Positions 36,561-46,061 of a stretch of 64,000 nt of DNA are shown one piece after another. Source of the DNA: Nocardia anocheti. GTDB lineage: Bacteria > Actinomycetota > Actinomycetes > Mycobacteriales > Mycobacteriaceae. The notes below the pieces were generated by a model, which was not told where the DNA came from, did no database searches, and saw only the letters and a program-made list of their open reading frames with translations. Both the position numbers and the translations under genes were made by a program. Where the stretch lies: the NCBI RefSeq assembly GCF_029675105.1, contig NZ_JAQQFV010000012.1, forward strand, positions 154,377 to 218,376, read 5' to 3'. Numbering within the stretch: the first letter of the stretch is position 1; the number at the start of each line of letters is the position of its first letter.

Positions 36561-37895
36561 ATGACTTCCGTGCACCTCAACGTCAACATCCTCAACGCGG
36601 GCGTGTTCGGCGGATCGTGGCGCTTCCCCGGCACCGATCCGGCCGCGAGTTTCACCCTCGACCACTACGTGCGGATCGCCCGGCGTGCCGAGGAGGCCGC
36701 CTTCGACGCGATCTTCCTCGCCGACGGTCCCGCCCTCCGCGACGACATCCGCTACCGGCCGTTCAACAGCCTCGAACCGACCGTGATCCTGGCCGCCGTC
36801 GCCGCGGCGACCGAGCGGATCGGCCTGATCGCCACCCTCTCGTCGAGCTACAACGACCCCTACGACGTCGCCCGCCGCTTCGCCTCGCTCGACCTGCTCA
36901 GCGGCGGCCGGACCGGCTGGAACGTGGTCACCACCGCGGGCGCCGACGCCGCCCGCAACTTCGGTTTCGATGCTGAACCGGCCCACGCCGCCCGCTACGA
37001 GCGCGCCGCCGAATTCGTCGAGGTGGTGCGCACTCTCTGGAACAGCTGGGAGCCCGACGCGCTGGTCGGGGACAAGGCCACCCACCGTTTCGCCGACCCC
37101 GCCCGCATCCACGCCGCCGAGCACCGCGGCCAGCACTTCGACGTGGCCGGAGCGCTGAACGTGCCCCGCTCGCCGCAGGGCGAACCGGTGGTGGTGCAGG
37201 CGGGCGCGTCGAAGGACGGACGCGCCCTGGCGGCCCGGTTCGGCGAGGTGATCTTCACCGCCGCCCAGACCGAGGACGAGGCGGGGGAGTACTACCGCGA
37301 CGTCAAAGCCCGGGCGGTGGGCTATGGTCGCCGCGCCCAGGACGTCCTGGTGCTGCCCGGGCTCTCGACCGTGATCGGGTCCACTGAGGCCGAGGCCACC
37401 CGCCGTCGTGAATTGCTGGCCGAACTGGTGCCCCCGGAATACGCGCTGGACCGGCTGGCGACCCAACTCGGCGTGGAGCGCGACGATCTCGTCCTCGACG
37501 GTCCGCTGCCGTGGCATCTGCTCGCCGATCCCGACGAGGCGGGCGGGTCGCAGACCTTCTACAAGATCGCGCTCGGGCTGGCCCACCGCGAGAACCTCAC
37601 CGTGCGCCAGTTGCTGCGCAGACTGGGCGGCGGCGCGGGACACCGGATCGTCACCGGCACACCGGAACAGATCGCCGACGCCATCGTCGACTGGGTCGAC
37701 AAGGGTATCGCCGACGGCTTCAACCTGATGCCCGATGTGCTGCCCGGCGGTTTCGACGACTTCGTCGACGGTGTCGTGCCGATCCTGCGCGCACGCGGCG
37801 TGTTCCGCACCGACTACGAGGCGACCACCCTGCGCGGTCACCTCGGCCTGCCCGTCCCGGCCTACCGGGGCACCATCGCGGAAGGAGCTGCCTGA
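36561..37895 (+). CDS. NtaA/DmoA-family FMN-dependent monooxygenase
   Basis: 444 residues, same class as the gene at 25083-26420: SSSYNDPYDVARRFA, GWNVVTTAGADAARNFG and SPQGEPVVVQAGAS are visible. AGGAGAG lies upstream of the ATG at 36561, about 12 bases away. It is followed with a one-base overlap by a paralogue, suggesting co-expression. Requires a flavin reductase not seen here. Confidence 0.87.
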   Translation: MTSVHLNVNILNAGVFGGSWRFPGTDPAASFTLDHYVRIARRAEEAAFDAIFLADGPALRDDIRYRPFNSLEPTVILAAVAAATERIGLIATLSSSYNDPYDVARRFASLDLLSGGRTGWNVVTTAGADAARNFGFDAEPAHAARYERAAEFVEVVRTLWNSWEPDALVGDKATHRFADPARIHAAEHRGQHFDVAGALNVPRSPQGEPVVVQAGASKDGRALAARFGEVIFTAAQTEDEAGEYYRDVKARAVGYGRRAQDVLVLPGLSTVIGSTEAEATRRRELLAELVPPEYALDRLATQLGVERDDLVLDGPLPWHLLADPDEAGGSQTFYKIALGLAHRENLTVRQLLRRLGGGAGHRIVTGTPEQIADAIVDWVDKGIADGFNLMPDVLPGGFDDFVDGVVPILRARGVFRTDYEATTLRGHLGLPVPAYRGTIAEGAA

Positions 37896-39232
37896 TGGCA
37901 CGCGGACTGCATTTTCTCGTCAATGTCGGCAGCGCGGGCTATCACCCGGCCGCCTGGCTAGAACCCGGCCTGCCCGCCGACGCGTTCATCCAGCTGTCGC
38001 ACTACCAGCGGGTGGCCGCCGACGCCGAACGCGGCGCCCTGGACGGTCTGCTGTTCCCCGACATCCCAGTGCAGCAGCCGGGCATCGCCCGCGCGCCCGC
38101 GGCCACCCTCGATCCGATCCTGCTCACCTCGGCGCTGGCCGTGTCGACCGAGCGGATCGGGCTGATCCCCACCGCCACCACCTCGCTCAACCTGCCGTAC
38201 AACCTCGCGCGGCGGATCCTGTCGCTCGATCATGTGAGCGGCGGCCGGGCTGGCTGGAACGTGGTCACCACCTTCGAACCGAACGCGGCCCGCAACTTCG
38301 GCATCCATGATTTGCCCGAGCGCGACGAACGCTACCGCCGCGCGAGCGAATACGTCGGCCTCACCCAGAAGCTCTGGGACAGCTGGGAATCCGACGCGGT
38401 GATCGGTGACCAGGACGCCGGTGTGTTCGCCGACCCCGATCGGGTGCACGCGGTGGACCATCGCGGCGAGTTCTACTCCGTCGCCGGACCGCTCACTGTG
38501 CTGCGCTCACCGCAGGGCCGTCCCGTCCTGGTCCAGGCCGGAGCGTCCCCGCAGGGTCGCGCGTTCGCGGCGGCCCACGCCGAGGCGATCTACACGACGC
38601 AGCTGAGCCTGTCGGCCTCGCGGACGTTCTCCGACGAGATCCGTTCGGCCGCCACCGCTTCCGGCCGCGACGGCGCCTCGATCCGGATCCTGCCCGGTCT
38701 GGTCCCGGTTCTCGGCGCGACCGAGGCCGAGGCCCGCGCGCGCTTCGACGCGTTGCAGGCCCGCCTGCATCCCGACAGCGCGCCGGTGCGTCAGCTCGCC
38801 CGCTGGCTCGGCTATCCGGACGAGGACCTCGACCTCGACGCCCCGCTCCCACACCGACTCACCACCCTGCCCGAAGGCCGGATCGGTCCCCAGGGCTTCT
38901 TCGCCACCATCACCGGCTACGCGCTCGAAACCGGTCACACCGTGCGGCAACTGCTCACCGAGTTCCTCGGCGGGCACCGGGTGGTCATCGGCACCCCGCG
39001 CACGGTCGCCGACCACATCGAGCGGTGGTTCCGCCACGGCGGCGTCGACGGGTTCACCATCATCCCGGCGGTCCTGCCCGACTACCTGACCGATTTCGTC
39101 GACCAGGTCGTCCCCGAACTCCGCGCACGCGGCCTGTTCCGCCACGGCTACGAGCACAGCACCCTGCGCGGCCACCTCGAGGTCCCCGTTCCGGCGAACT
39201 CCTTCGCCACCGTCTCCGCCACCGGAAAGTGA
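37895..39232 (+). CDS. NtaA/SnaA-family FMN-dependent monooxygenase (paralogue)
   Basis: 445 residues with TTSLNLPYNLARRI, GWNVVTTFEPNAARNFG and SPQGRPVLVQAGAS. Overlaps the previous gene by one base (TGATG). Clearly paralogous to it but well diverged. Together they suggest two related substrates or a stepwise route; that is inference. Confidence 0.88.
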   Translation: MARGLHFLVNVGSAGYHPAAWLEPGLPADAFIQLSHYQRVAADAERGALDGLLFPDIPVQQPGIARAPAATLDPILLTSALAVSTERIGLIPTATTSLNLPYNLARRILSLDHVSGGRAGWNVVTTFEPNAARNFGIHDLPERDERYRRASEYVGLTQKLWDSWESDAVIGDQDAGVFADPDRVHAVDHRGEFYSVAGPLTVLRSPQGRPVLVQAGASPQGRAFAAAHAEAIYTTQLSLSASRTFSDEIRSAATASGRDGASIRILPGLVPVLGATEAEARARFDALQARLHPDSAPVRQLARWLGYPDEDLDLDAPLPHRLTTLPEGRIGPQGFFATITGYALETGHTVRQLLTEFLGGHRVVIGTPRTVADHIERWFRHGGVDGFTIIPAVLPDYLTDFVDQVVPELRARGLFRHGYEHSTLRGHLEVPVPANSFATVSATGK

Positions 39233-39242
39233 CAACCACCCC

Positions 39243-40286
39243 ATGACCTCTCGCTACCTCGGCCACACCGGCGTACTGGTGAGCCCACTCACCCTGGGCG
39301 CCATGAACTTCGGCGCCTGGGCAAACCCCAACCACGACGACGCGGCGACGATCATCCATCGCGCGCTCGACGCGGGCATCACCGTCGTCGACACCGCCGA
39401 CGTCTACTCCCAGGGAGAGAACGAGGAGATCGTCGGCAAGGCCCTGCGCGGTCGCCGCGACGACGTGGTGCTCGCGAGCAAGTTCCACGGCCGGATCGGC
39501 ACCGACCCCACCCATCGCGGCAACTCCCGGCGCTGGATCATCCGCGCCGTGGAGGACTCGCTGCGTCGCCTCGGCACCGACCACCTCGACCTCTACCAGG
39601 TGCACCGCCCCGACCCGGATGTCCCGATCGAGGAGACACTGCGCGCCCTCGACGATCTGGTGCGCGCGGGCAAGATCCGCTACTACGGCACCACCACCTT
39701 CGAGCCGCACCAACTGGTCGAGGCCCAATGGGTGGCGCGCGACCGCAACCTGCGGCGCCCGAGCACCGAGCAGCCGCCGTATTCGATCCTGGCCCGCGGC
39801 GCCGAACGCGCCACCCTGCCCATCGCCGAACGCTACGGCCTCGGCGTGCTCACCTGGAGCCCCCTGGCCGGTGGTTGGCTCTCGGGCCGCTACCGGGCGG
39901 GCGAACAGGCTCCGGTGTCGAGTCGGCTGGCACGCCAACCCCACCGGCACGATCCCGAGTTGGCCGCCAACAAGCGCAAACGGGCCGCCGCCGAGGAGCT
40001 GGGCAAGCTCGCCGACGACGTCGGGCTCTCGCTCGTGCACCTCTCGCTGGCATTCGTGCTGCAGCACCCGGCGGTGAGCACGGTCATCATCGGTCCCCGG
40101 ACTCTCGCGCAATTGGAGTCCCAGCTCGGCGCCGTCGACGTGCGCCTGAGCGAGGACATCCTCGACCGGATCGACGAGATCGTCGCCCCGGGAACCACCC
40201 TCAGCCCCGCCGACGAAGGCTATCTGCCGCCGTCGCTCACCGACGCGGCCACCCGTCGCCGCCCCACGATCGGAGCCACCCGATGA
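39243..40286 (+). CDS. Aldo/keto reductase
   Basis: 347 residues, AKR fold: VVDTADVYSQGENEEIVGKA, Lys in LASKFHG, catalytic-His region YQVHRPDP. It starts ten bases after the monooxygenase stop and overlaps its downstream paralogue by four bases, so the four genes form one unit. Shares a 110-bp segment with that paralogue with four silent differences. Confidence 0.9.
   Translation: MTSRYLGHTGVLVSPLTLGAMNFGAWANPNHDDAATIIHRALDAGITVVDTADVYSQGENEEIVGKALRGRRDDVVLASKFHGRIGTDPTHRGNSRRWIIRAVEDSLRRLGTDHLDLYQVHRPDPDVPIEETLRALDDLVRAGKIRYYGTTTFEPHQLVEAQWVARDRNLRRPSTEQPPYSILARGAERATLPIAERYGLGVLTWSPLAGGWLSGRYRAGEQAPVSSRLARQPHRHDPELAANKRKRAAAEELGKLADDVGLSLVHLSLAFVLQHPAVSTVIIGPRTLAQLESQLGAVDVRLSEDILDRIDEIVAPGTTLSPADEGYLPPSLTDAATRRRPTIGATR
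39504..39613 (+). repeat. Near-identical segment shared with the adjacent AKR gene (copy 1)
   Basis: Matches 40553-40662 at 106 of 110 positions; all four differences are synonymous. Encodes the stretch from THRGNSRRW through LYQVHRP. Confidence 0.85.
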
Positions 40287-41323
40287 GCCTGTCCGACCTG
40301 CGCGTACTCGGCCGCACCGGCGTCCGGGTGAGCCCGTTCGTCCTGGGCACCATGAACTTCGGGAGCCGCGGCGGCACCACCCACGAGGAGTCCGTCGCGC
40401 TCATCCACCGCGCGCTCGACGCCGGGGTCACCGTGGTCGACACCGCCGACACCTACTCCCGGGGCGAGTCGGAGATCATCGTCGGCAAGGCGCTGCGCGA
40501 GCGCCGCGACGAGGTCGTGCTGGCCAGCAAGTTCCACAATGCCGTCGACGACGACCCCACCCACCGCGGCAACTCCCGGCGCTGGATCATCCGCGCCGTG
40601 GAGGACTCGTTACGTCGCCTCGGCACCGACCACCTCGACCTCTACCAGGTGCATCGCCCCGAATCGGTGACCGCGCTCGAGGAGACCGTCGCCACCCTCG
40701 ACGACCTGGTCCGGGCGGGCAAGATCCGCTACTACGGCACCTCGGTGTTCTCCCCCGGGGAACTGATCGAAGCCCAGTGGATCGCCGACCGGACGAAGGC
40801 GAATCGCCCGGCCACCGAACAGGTTCCGTACTCGCCGCTGATCCGCGGCATCGAACGCGAGACCTTGCCGATCGCCCGCGCCTACGGCCTGGGCGTGCTC
40901 ACCTACGGCCCGCTCGCCGCCGGTTGGCTGTCGGGTGGCTACCGCCTCGGCGCGCGCCAACCGTCCTCACACCGGGCCGACCTGATCCCCGGCAGATTCG
41001 ACATCGAGGCGCCCGCCAATGCCGACAAGCTCGCCGCCGCCGACGCCCTGGCCGCCCTCGCCGAGGAATCGGGCCTGACCCTCATCCAGCTCGCGATCGG
41101 GTTCGTCCTGGCCCACCCCGACGTCACCGCCACGATTATCGGCCCCCGCACCGGCACCCACCTCGACACCTACCTCGCCGCGGCCGACATCACCCTGACC
41201 CACGACATCCTGGACCGCATCGACGAGATCGTCCCGCCGGGAACAGTGTTCGCCGAGCGTGACACCGGCAAGATCCCCGACGCGCTGGCCGACCCGGCGC
41301 TCCGCAGAGCCGGGCGGAGGTGA
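40283..41323 (+). CDS. Aldo/keto reductase (tandem paralogue)
   Basis: 346 residues, a duplicate of the preceding AKR: VVDTADTYSRGESEIIVGKA, LASKFHN and YQVHRPES. Start ATG overlaps the previous stop (ATGA). The near-identical middle segment against a more diverged remainder suggests gene conversion or strong local constraint. It may act on a different aldehyde. Confidence 0.9.
   Translation: MSLSDLRVLGRTGVRVSPFVLGTMNFGSRGGTTHEESVALIHRALDAGVTVVDTADTYSRGESEIIVGKALRERRDEVVLASKFHNAVDDDPTHRGNSRRWIIRAVEDSLRRLGTDHLDLYQVHRPESVTALEETVATLDDLVRAGKIRYYGTSVFSPGELIEAQWIADRTKANRPATEQVPYSPLIRGIERETLPIARAYGLGVLTYGPLAAGWLSGGYRLGARQPSSHRADLIPGRFDIEAPANADKLAAADALAALAEESGLTLIQLAIGFVLAHPDVTATIIGPRTGTHLDTYLAAADITLTHDILDRIDEIVPPGTVFAERDTGKIPDALADPALRRAGRR
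40553..40662 (+). repeat. Near-identical segment shared with the adjacent AKR gene (copy 2)
   Basis: See 39504-39613; 106 of 110 bases identical. Confidence 0.85.
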
Positions 41324-41330
41324 CGTCGGC

Positions 41331-42086
41331 TCAGCGCAGCACGCGCGTGAACAACGTGGTCAGCTCGGCCCAATGCCGGGCATCGGCCTCGGCGTTGTAG
41401 ATGTCGGTATCGGATTGGGTGAAGCCGTGGGAGGCGCCGGGGTAGACCTCGGTGCGAAAGGTGATACCCGCTGCGGTGAGTGCCGCGTCGAGACGCTCGA
41501 TCTGGTCGGCTGGTAGTCCGGGATCTGCGTCGGCGTGGGCGAGGTAGACCTCGGCGGCGATCCTGTCCACGACGGTGTGCGGGCTGGTGGGCTCGTCCGT
41601 GGCCAGCCGACCACCGTGGAAACCGGCCACCGCCGCTACCCGGTCGGGATGGGCGGCGGCGGTGTGCAGCGCGTTGCGGACGCCCATACAGTACCCGGCG
41701 AGACCGACCGGGTTGCCGGTGGTCAGCGGGGAGTCCGCCAGCCACCGCAGATACGCCCCGGCGTCGGCGACGACGAGGTCGGGTGTCAACGCGGTCAAGA
41801 GCGGACGCAGCTGGCCGAAGATCTCGCCGCGCTGATCGGCGCCGATGAAGTCCGGGAGATCGACCACCGGCGCGGAACCATGGCGGTACAGCACATTCGG
41901 CACGAGCACCGTGAAGCCGAGGGCGGCGAGGCGTTCGGCGTCACGGTGGACCGAGGGCCGCGGCCCGAACGCGTCGGCGAACACCAGCACCGCGGGGTGC
42001 GGCGCGCCGTCGTCGGGATGGGCGAGAAAGACATCGGCGGCACCGTCGGCCGCATTCACGTCGAATACGGCAGTGCGAACCGCCAT
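41331..42086 (-). CDS. Dienelactone hydrolase family protein
   Basis: 251 residues with the DLH nucleophile motif GYCMGV (Cys), late Asp in HADADPGLP and His in GASHGFT, the Cys-His-Asp triad of dienelactone hydrolases. GGAGGCGC precedes the ATG. Convergent with the AKR pair, seven bases apart, with no room for a terminator. Confidence 0.88.
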   Translation of the reverse strand: MAVRTAVFDVNAADGAADVFLAHPDDGAPHPAVLVFADAFGPRPSVHRDAERLAALGFTVLVPNVLYRHGSAPVVDLPDFIGADQRGEIFGQLRPLLTALTPDLVVADAGAYLRWLADSPLTTGNPVGLAGYCMGVRNALHTAAAHPDRVAAVAGFHGGRLATDEPTSPHTVVDRIAAEVYLAHADADPGLPADQIERLDAALTAAGITFRTEVYPGASHGFTQSDTDIYNAEADARHWAELTTLFTRVLR

Positions 42087-42288
42087 GATGCGCCTCCCTG
42101 AACTGGTCGAGTTTGCGCATACCCTACTGACCACCCGGCCGGTCAGCGGCGCCCGGCGCGGCCGGACCCAGCGTCTCCGCACGCAGCGAATTCAGCGCAG
42201 CCGAAGCAAATTCGCCCGGCCCCGCCGTGGCACGCCACGACGCGAAATCCCCTCGCTTCGCGCAAGCCTCCGCCGATATCGTCGCCCC

Positions 42289-42654
42289 ATGGTGTCGACC
42301 AAACAGATCCAAGTCACCTTCGACTGCGCCGAACCCGAACGCGTAGCCCACTTCTGGTCCGAAGTCCTGGGGTACGAGCACCGAGGATCAGCGTGCGTCG
42401 ACCCTGCGGGAGTGGGCCCACGCCTGTTCTTCCAGCGCGTCCCCGAGGGCAAAGTCGTGAAGAACCGCGTGCACATCGACGTCCGCGTCGGCACCGGCCT
42501 CGTCGGCGACGAGCGAGTAGCCGCCCTCGAAGCCGAATGCACCCGCCTGCAAGCACTCGGCGCCACCCGCGTACGCCTCCTGCTCGCCGACGGCATCGAA
42601 GAGTCGTGCCTGGTCATGCAAGACATCGAGGGCAACGAATTCTGCCTCGACTGA
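42289..42654 (+). CDS. VOC family (glyoxalase-like) protein
   Basis: 121 residues: starts VTFDCAEPERVAHFWSEVLGY and ends DIEGNEFCLD, a typical Glyoxalase-like domain of the short type. The metal site is not obviously complete, so it may bind a ligand without catalysis. No RBS is obvious; the ATG at 42289 is the only good start. Confidence 0.78.
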   Translation: MVSTKQIQVTFDCAEPERVAHFWSEVLGYEHRGSACVDPAGVGPRLFFQRVPEGKVVKNRVHIDVRVGTGLVGDERVAALEAECTRLQALGATRVRLLLADGIEESCLVMQDIEGNEFCLD

Positions 42655-42711
42655 CCGGAGGGCACCGAAAACCCCTCGTGGATTCGCCGTCGCCGTGGTG
42701 GGATCCACACC

Positions 42712-42858
42712 GTGAAGGTCAACCAGTACTCGTATTTCTCGGTGAAGAGCACCGAACTGTCGGCCGTGGAGATCGCCGCGAGGCTGGGCATGGAGCCGGA
42801 CGAGGTGCTCGTCAGGAGGGGTCGTAATCCCGAACGGGGGGTGACGGAAAATAGCTAG
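42712..42858 (+). pseudogene. Truncated DUF4279-like gene fragment
   Basis: GTG at 42712 opens 48 codons reading VKVNQYSYFSVKSTELSAVE, then IAARLGMEPDEV, which resembles the N-terminus of DUF4279 proteins (usually about 130-150 residues). The similarity stops around VLVRRGRNPE and the frame ends at TAG. No RBS is visible. Probably a remnant. Confidence 0.45.
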
Positions 42859-42969
42859 CTGGTTCGTCGGTTCGGCAGCCAGGCTAGAGCATTGTTCGCG
42901 ATGGGTTGGATATCGATCAGCTCGAGCGGGATCAGGTGACGAGGCGGGCCGGGTTGTTAACGTCGGAGC

Positions 42970-43767
42970 GTGGATCTGGGACTGGATGGAAAACGGGCGA
43001 TCGTCACCGGCGCGAGCAAGGGAATCGGGCTCGCTGTCGCGCGGGGGCTCGCGGCCGAGGGAGTGGATCTGGTCCTGGCGGCACGGTCGGCGCAACCGCT
43101 GATCGCCGCGGCACAGGACATCGCCCGGCAGTCCGGGCGGCGGGTGGTCGCGGTACCGACCGACACCGGTGACGACGACCAGGTCCGGGACCTGGTGGCG
43201 CGCGCCGTCGCCGAACTGGGCGGCGTGGACATCCTGGTGAACTCCGCGGCCGCCCCCTGGAGCGCGGGCGCGGGCGGCGATCTGCAAGCCACGACCGACG
43301 ACGTGGTCCGTCGGGAAGTCGAGATCAAGGTGCTCGGCTACCTGCGAACGGCCCGCGCCGTCGCACCCCAGCTGGTGGAGCAGGGCTGGGGCCGGATCAT
43401 CAATATCAGCGGACTCGGTGCGCGCCAGGCCAATTCGATCGGCCAGACCATCCGCAACGTGAGCGTATCCGCGCTGACCAAGAACCTCGCCGACGAATTG
43501 GGCCCCCACGGCGTCAACGTGACAGTCGTCCATCCAGGACTCACCCGCACCGAGCGACTCACCGAACGCCTCACCCACCAGGCCGAACAAGACGGCGGCG
43601 AGGTGAGCGAGCTGGAAGCACAGCTGGTCAAGAACTCGATCCGCCGAATCATCGACGCGAGCGAGGTCGCCGACGTGGTGACATTCCTGGCCTCACCCCG
43701 CAGCGTCGCCATCACCGGCGACGCCGTCGCGGCAGGCGGCGGCGTCCCGGGACCGGTCTACTACTGA
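42970..43767 (+). CDS. SDR family oxidoreductase without the YxxxK motif
   Basis: 265 residues, start GTG. TGASKGIG is present at 13-20 and NSAA in place of NNAG, but the usual YxxxK is absent: the aligned stretch reads QTIRNVSVSALTKNLADELG. Several actinobacterial SDRs share this RN-x-ALTKNLADELG form. Its chemistry may differ from normal SDRs. Confidence 0.82.
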   Translation: MDLGLDGKRAIVTGASKGIGLAVARGLAAEGVDLVLAARSAQPLIAAAQDIARQSGRRVVAVPTDTGDDDQVRDLVARAVAELGGVDILVNSAAAPWSAGAGGDLQATTDDVVRREVEIKVLGYLRTARAVAPQLVEQGWGRIINISGLGARQANSIGQTIRNVSVSALTKNLADELGPHGVNVTVVHPGLTRTERLTERLTHQAEQDGGEVSELEAQLVKNSIRRIIDASEVADVVTFLASPRSVAITGDAVAAGGGVPGPVYY

Positions 43768-43921
43768 CGCGCGTCGATAACCAGCGGTATCGGCCCAGTA
43801 CCTGACGACGACGCGTCGCCGAATCCCCACGCGTGTCCGCCCGGCGCGTTCTGGGCGGCGTTCCGCGACGCGACGACGCACTCGCTGTTTCCCCGTGGTC
43901 CGCCGGGGTAAGGCCGCGGAT

Positions 43922-44455
43922 ATGAGCGAATTTCCAGCACGCGGCGACTTCGCCCGGCCTCGCACACTGGCTGTCACGGCGCTCCTCGCCGCGTCCGCCG
44001 CGGGAGTCGGCTCGCTCGCCGGGCAGGGGGCGCGATCGGCCTGGTACCGCGCCCTGCGCAAGCCTGGATATCAGCCGCCCGCGCCGGTGTTTCCGCTCGT
44101 GTGGACCGCGCTCTACGCCGATATCGCAGTGTCCTCGGCGTACGCGGCCGACCACACCACGCAGCGAGATCGGACCGCATACCTGCGTGTTCTGGCCGCG
44201 AACCTGGCGGTCAACTCCGCATGGAGCTGGATCTTTTTCCGAGCCCACCGCACCGGCGCCGCCGCGCTCACCGCAGGCGTGCTCGCCGCGAGTTCGGCGG
44301 ATCTGACACGACGGACTCTGCGGGTGGACCGGCGGGCAGGGGGTGCGCTCGTGCCGTATGCGGTGTGGTGCCTGTTCGCGACGGTGCTGTCCACCGATAT
44401 CTGGCGACGCAACCGCCCCTCCACGCCGGGTACACGACGTGATGTGACGCGATAG
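43922..44455 (+). CDS. TspO/MBR family protein (partial match)
   Basis: 177 residues with about five membrane spans. The stretch WYRALRKPGYQPPAPVFPLVWT is the TspO signature (W-x-L-KP-x-PP-x-F-x-VWT). TspO proteins bind porphyrins or tryptophan in stress responses. The C-terminal part is less conserved. The ATG at 43922 was chosen to begin MSEFPARGDF. Confidence 0.78.
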   Translation: MSEFPARGDFARPRTLAVTALLAASAAGVGSLAGQGARSAWYRALRKPGYQPPAPVFPLVWTALYADIAVSSAYAADHTTQRDRTAYLRVLAANLAVNSAWSWIFFRAHRTGAAALTAGVLAASSADLTRRTLRVDRRAGGALVPYAVWCLFATVLSTDIWRRNRPSTPGTRRDVTR

Positions 44456-44520
44456 CCCCTGGTGCTGGTGGCTCATACCTGCGGTCGCGTGGAGCCCCCC
44501 GGAGGTAGACAGTCCGCGTC

Positions 44521-45488
44521 CTATTCGGGTTCTTCCCGCGGGGGTAGGACAGGTTCCTGCTCGGGTGGCTGGCCCTGTTCGATGCGTTTGCCACGCGCCA
44601 GTTCGGCGTTGAATTCCGCACCGAGCAGCACCGCCACATTGCCGATCCACAACCACACGAGGAACGCGACAGCACCGGCCAGCGAGCCGTAGACCTTGTT
44701 GTAGGAACCGAAATTGGCCACGTAGACGGTGAAACCGGCCGAGGCGATGATCCACAGCAGCACCGCGAGCACGCTGCCGGGGACAACCACCGGAACCCCG
44801 GCTGCTGTGCGTTGGGCGCGGCCCAGTACAGCAGGGCGATCGCAAGACTGACCAGAACGGCGAGAACCGGCCACTTGACGATGTCCCAGATCAACACCCC
44901 GACCGAACCGACCCCCAGCTGTTCACCTGCGGCTTCGGCGAACCTGCCGGTGAACAGCACACCGACCACGCACAGCGCGATCAGCAGCACCATCACCGCG
45001 GTCAGCCCGACACGCAAGGGCAGCGTCTTCCAGAGGGGACGGCCCTCGTCGGTGTCATAGACGGTGTTTGCGGCTCGAATGAAAGTGCCGATGTAACCCG
45101 ACGCTGTCCACAGCGCGGTCACCACGCCGATGATCGCCAGCGGACCCGCCAGAGAACGCGAGCCCTGGAGTTCCCTGATGGCGTCGACGAGCAGATCGGT
45201 CCCCGGATCGGGGCCCAGCTGCTCGATGGTCTGAATGAGCGAGTCGGTCGCCGAGGGCTGGAGCAGCCCGAGGATCGCGGTGAGCACGATGATCCCGGGA
45301 AACAGCGACATCACACTGTAGTAGGTGAGCGCGGCCGCCCAATCGGTCACATTGTCGTCCCTGAACTCGGTCGTGGTGCGGCGCAGTACACCCCACCACG
45401 ACCGCCCCCGCAGCGCCGAGGGGCCCTCCGACCAGCTCCGCGGCGGTGACTCGCGCTCGACAACACTCTCGGCCATCCCACATCTCAT
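44521..45488 (-). pseudogene. YihY/BrkB-type membrane protein with a frameshift
   Basis: The N-terminal two thirds read as YihY/virulence-factor-BrkB family (DNVTDWAAALTYYSVMSLFPG, then GSRSLAGPLAIIGVV), with six membrane spans expected. In a run of four G at 44779-44782 the frame shifts, and the natural continuation (PGSVLAVLLWIIASAGFTVY and so on, to a Glu/Pro-rich tail) is in another frame. One missing base in the run restores it. Either a true frameshift or a homopolymer sequencing error. The start may also be the ATG at 45476. Confidence 0.75.
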
Positions 45489-45582
45489 TCTGATCGGAGG
45501 CCGACTACCCGGTGCCCCCAGGGGGCAAACAGGCCCGAATGCCGATTCGGGCCATCAGCGCGAGTTGGTCCATCCTGGGTGA

Positions 45583-45987
45583 ATGGATCCGGATTCCCTG
45601 GTGGAGATCCAACTGACGATGGCCGAGCGACTGCTCTTGCGGCGAGGATTGGGAGAATGGTTCGGCCCGGCTGGGTGCACCGAGGAGCTGGCGGTGGCGA
45701 TGGATTTCCTGAGCGTGGCCGATCTGCTTGAGCAGGAGCGGCGGATTCGTTCGGCACTGGAAGCGAGCGAACCGCTGAGCGGCAGAAACTGGCGACGTGC
45801 GTTGGTCGCGACCGAGTTCGTCTTCGCCAGCGATGTCTTCGGGTCGGGAGTCGAGTGGTCGATCACCACCGGGCTGACCGATGAGGAGACGATCAAGATC
45901 CTTCGTCGTCTACAGCGCAAGCTGGCCCGTGCCGTACCCGAGGCGCTCTACAGCCACCGTCGAACTGTGCGGCCGTCGGAACGGTAG
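45583..45987 (+). CDS. Hypothetical protein
   Basis: 134 residues, ATG at 45583, soluble, mostly helical, acidic N-half and basic tail (LQRKLARAVPEALYSHRR). No family recognised. Orientation is divergent from the YihY-like gene. Confidence 0.55.
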   Translation: MDPDSLVEIQLTMAERLLLRRGLGEWFGPAGCTEELAVAMDFLSVADLLEQERRIRSALEASEPLSGRNWRRALVATEFVFASDVFGSGVEWSITTGLTDEETIKILRRLQRKLARAVPEALYSHRRTVRPSER

Positions 45988-46061
45988 ATACCGGCACTGA
46001 TATGTCACACCACGGGAGTAGGTTCGCAACTACTTGACCGGTGCGATCGGAAGGGTTCGGA

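Noticed and set aside
36051..37901. Long minus-strand open frame over the LysR/NtaA genes
   Set aside because: Antisense shadow of clearly homologous plus-strand genes; no domain recognised.
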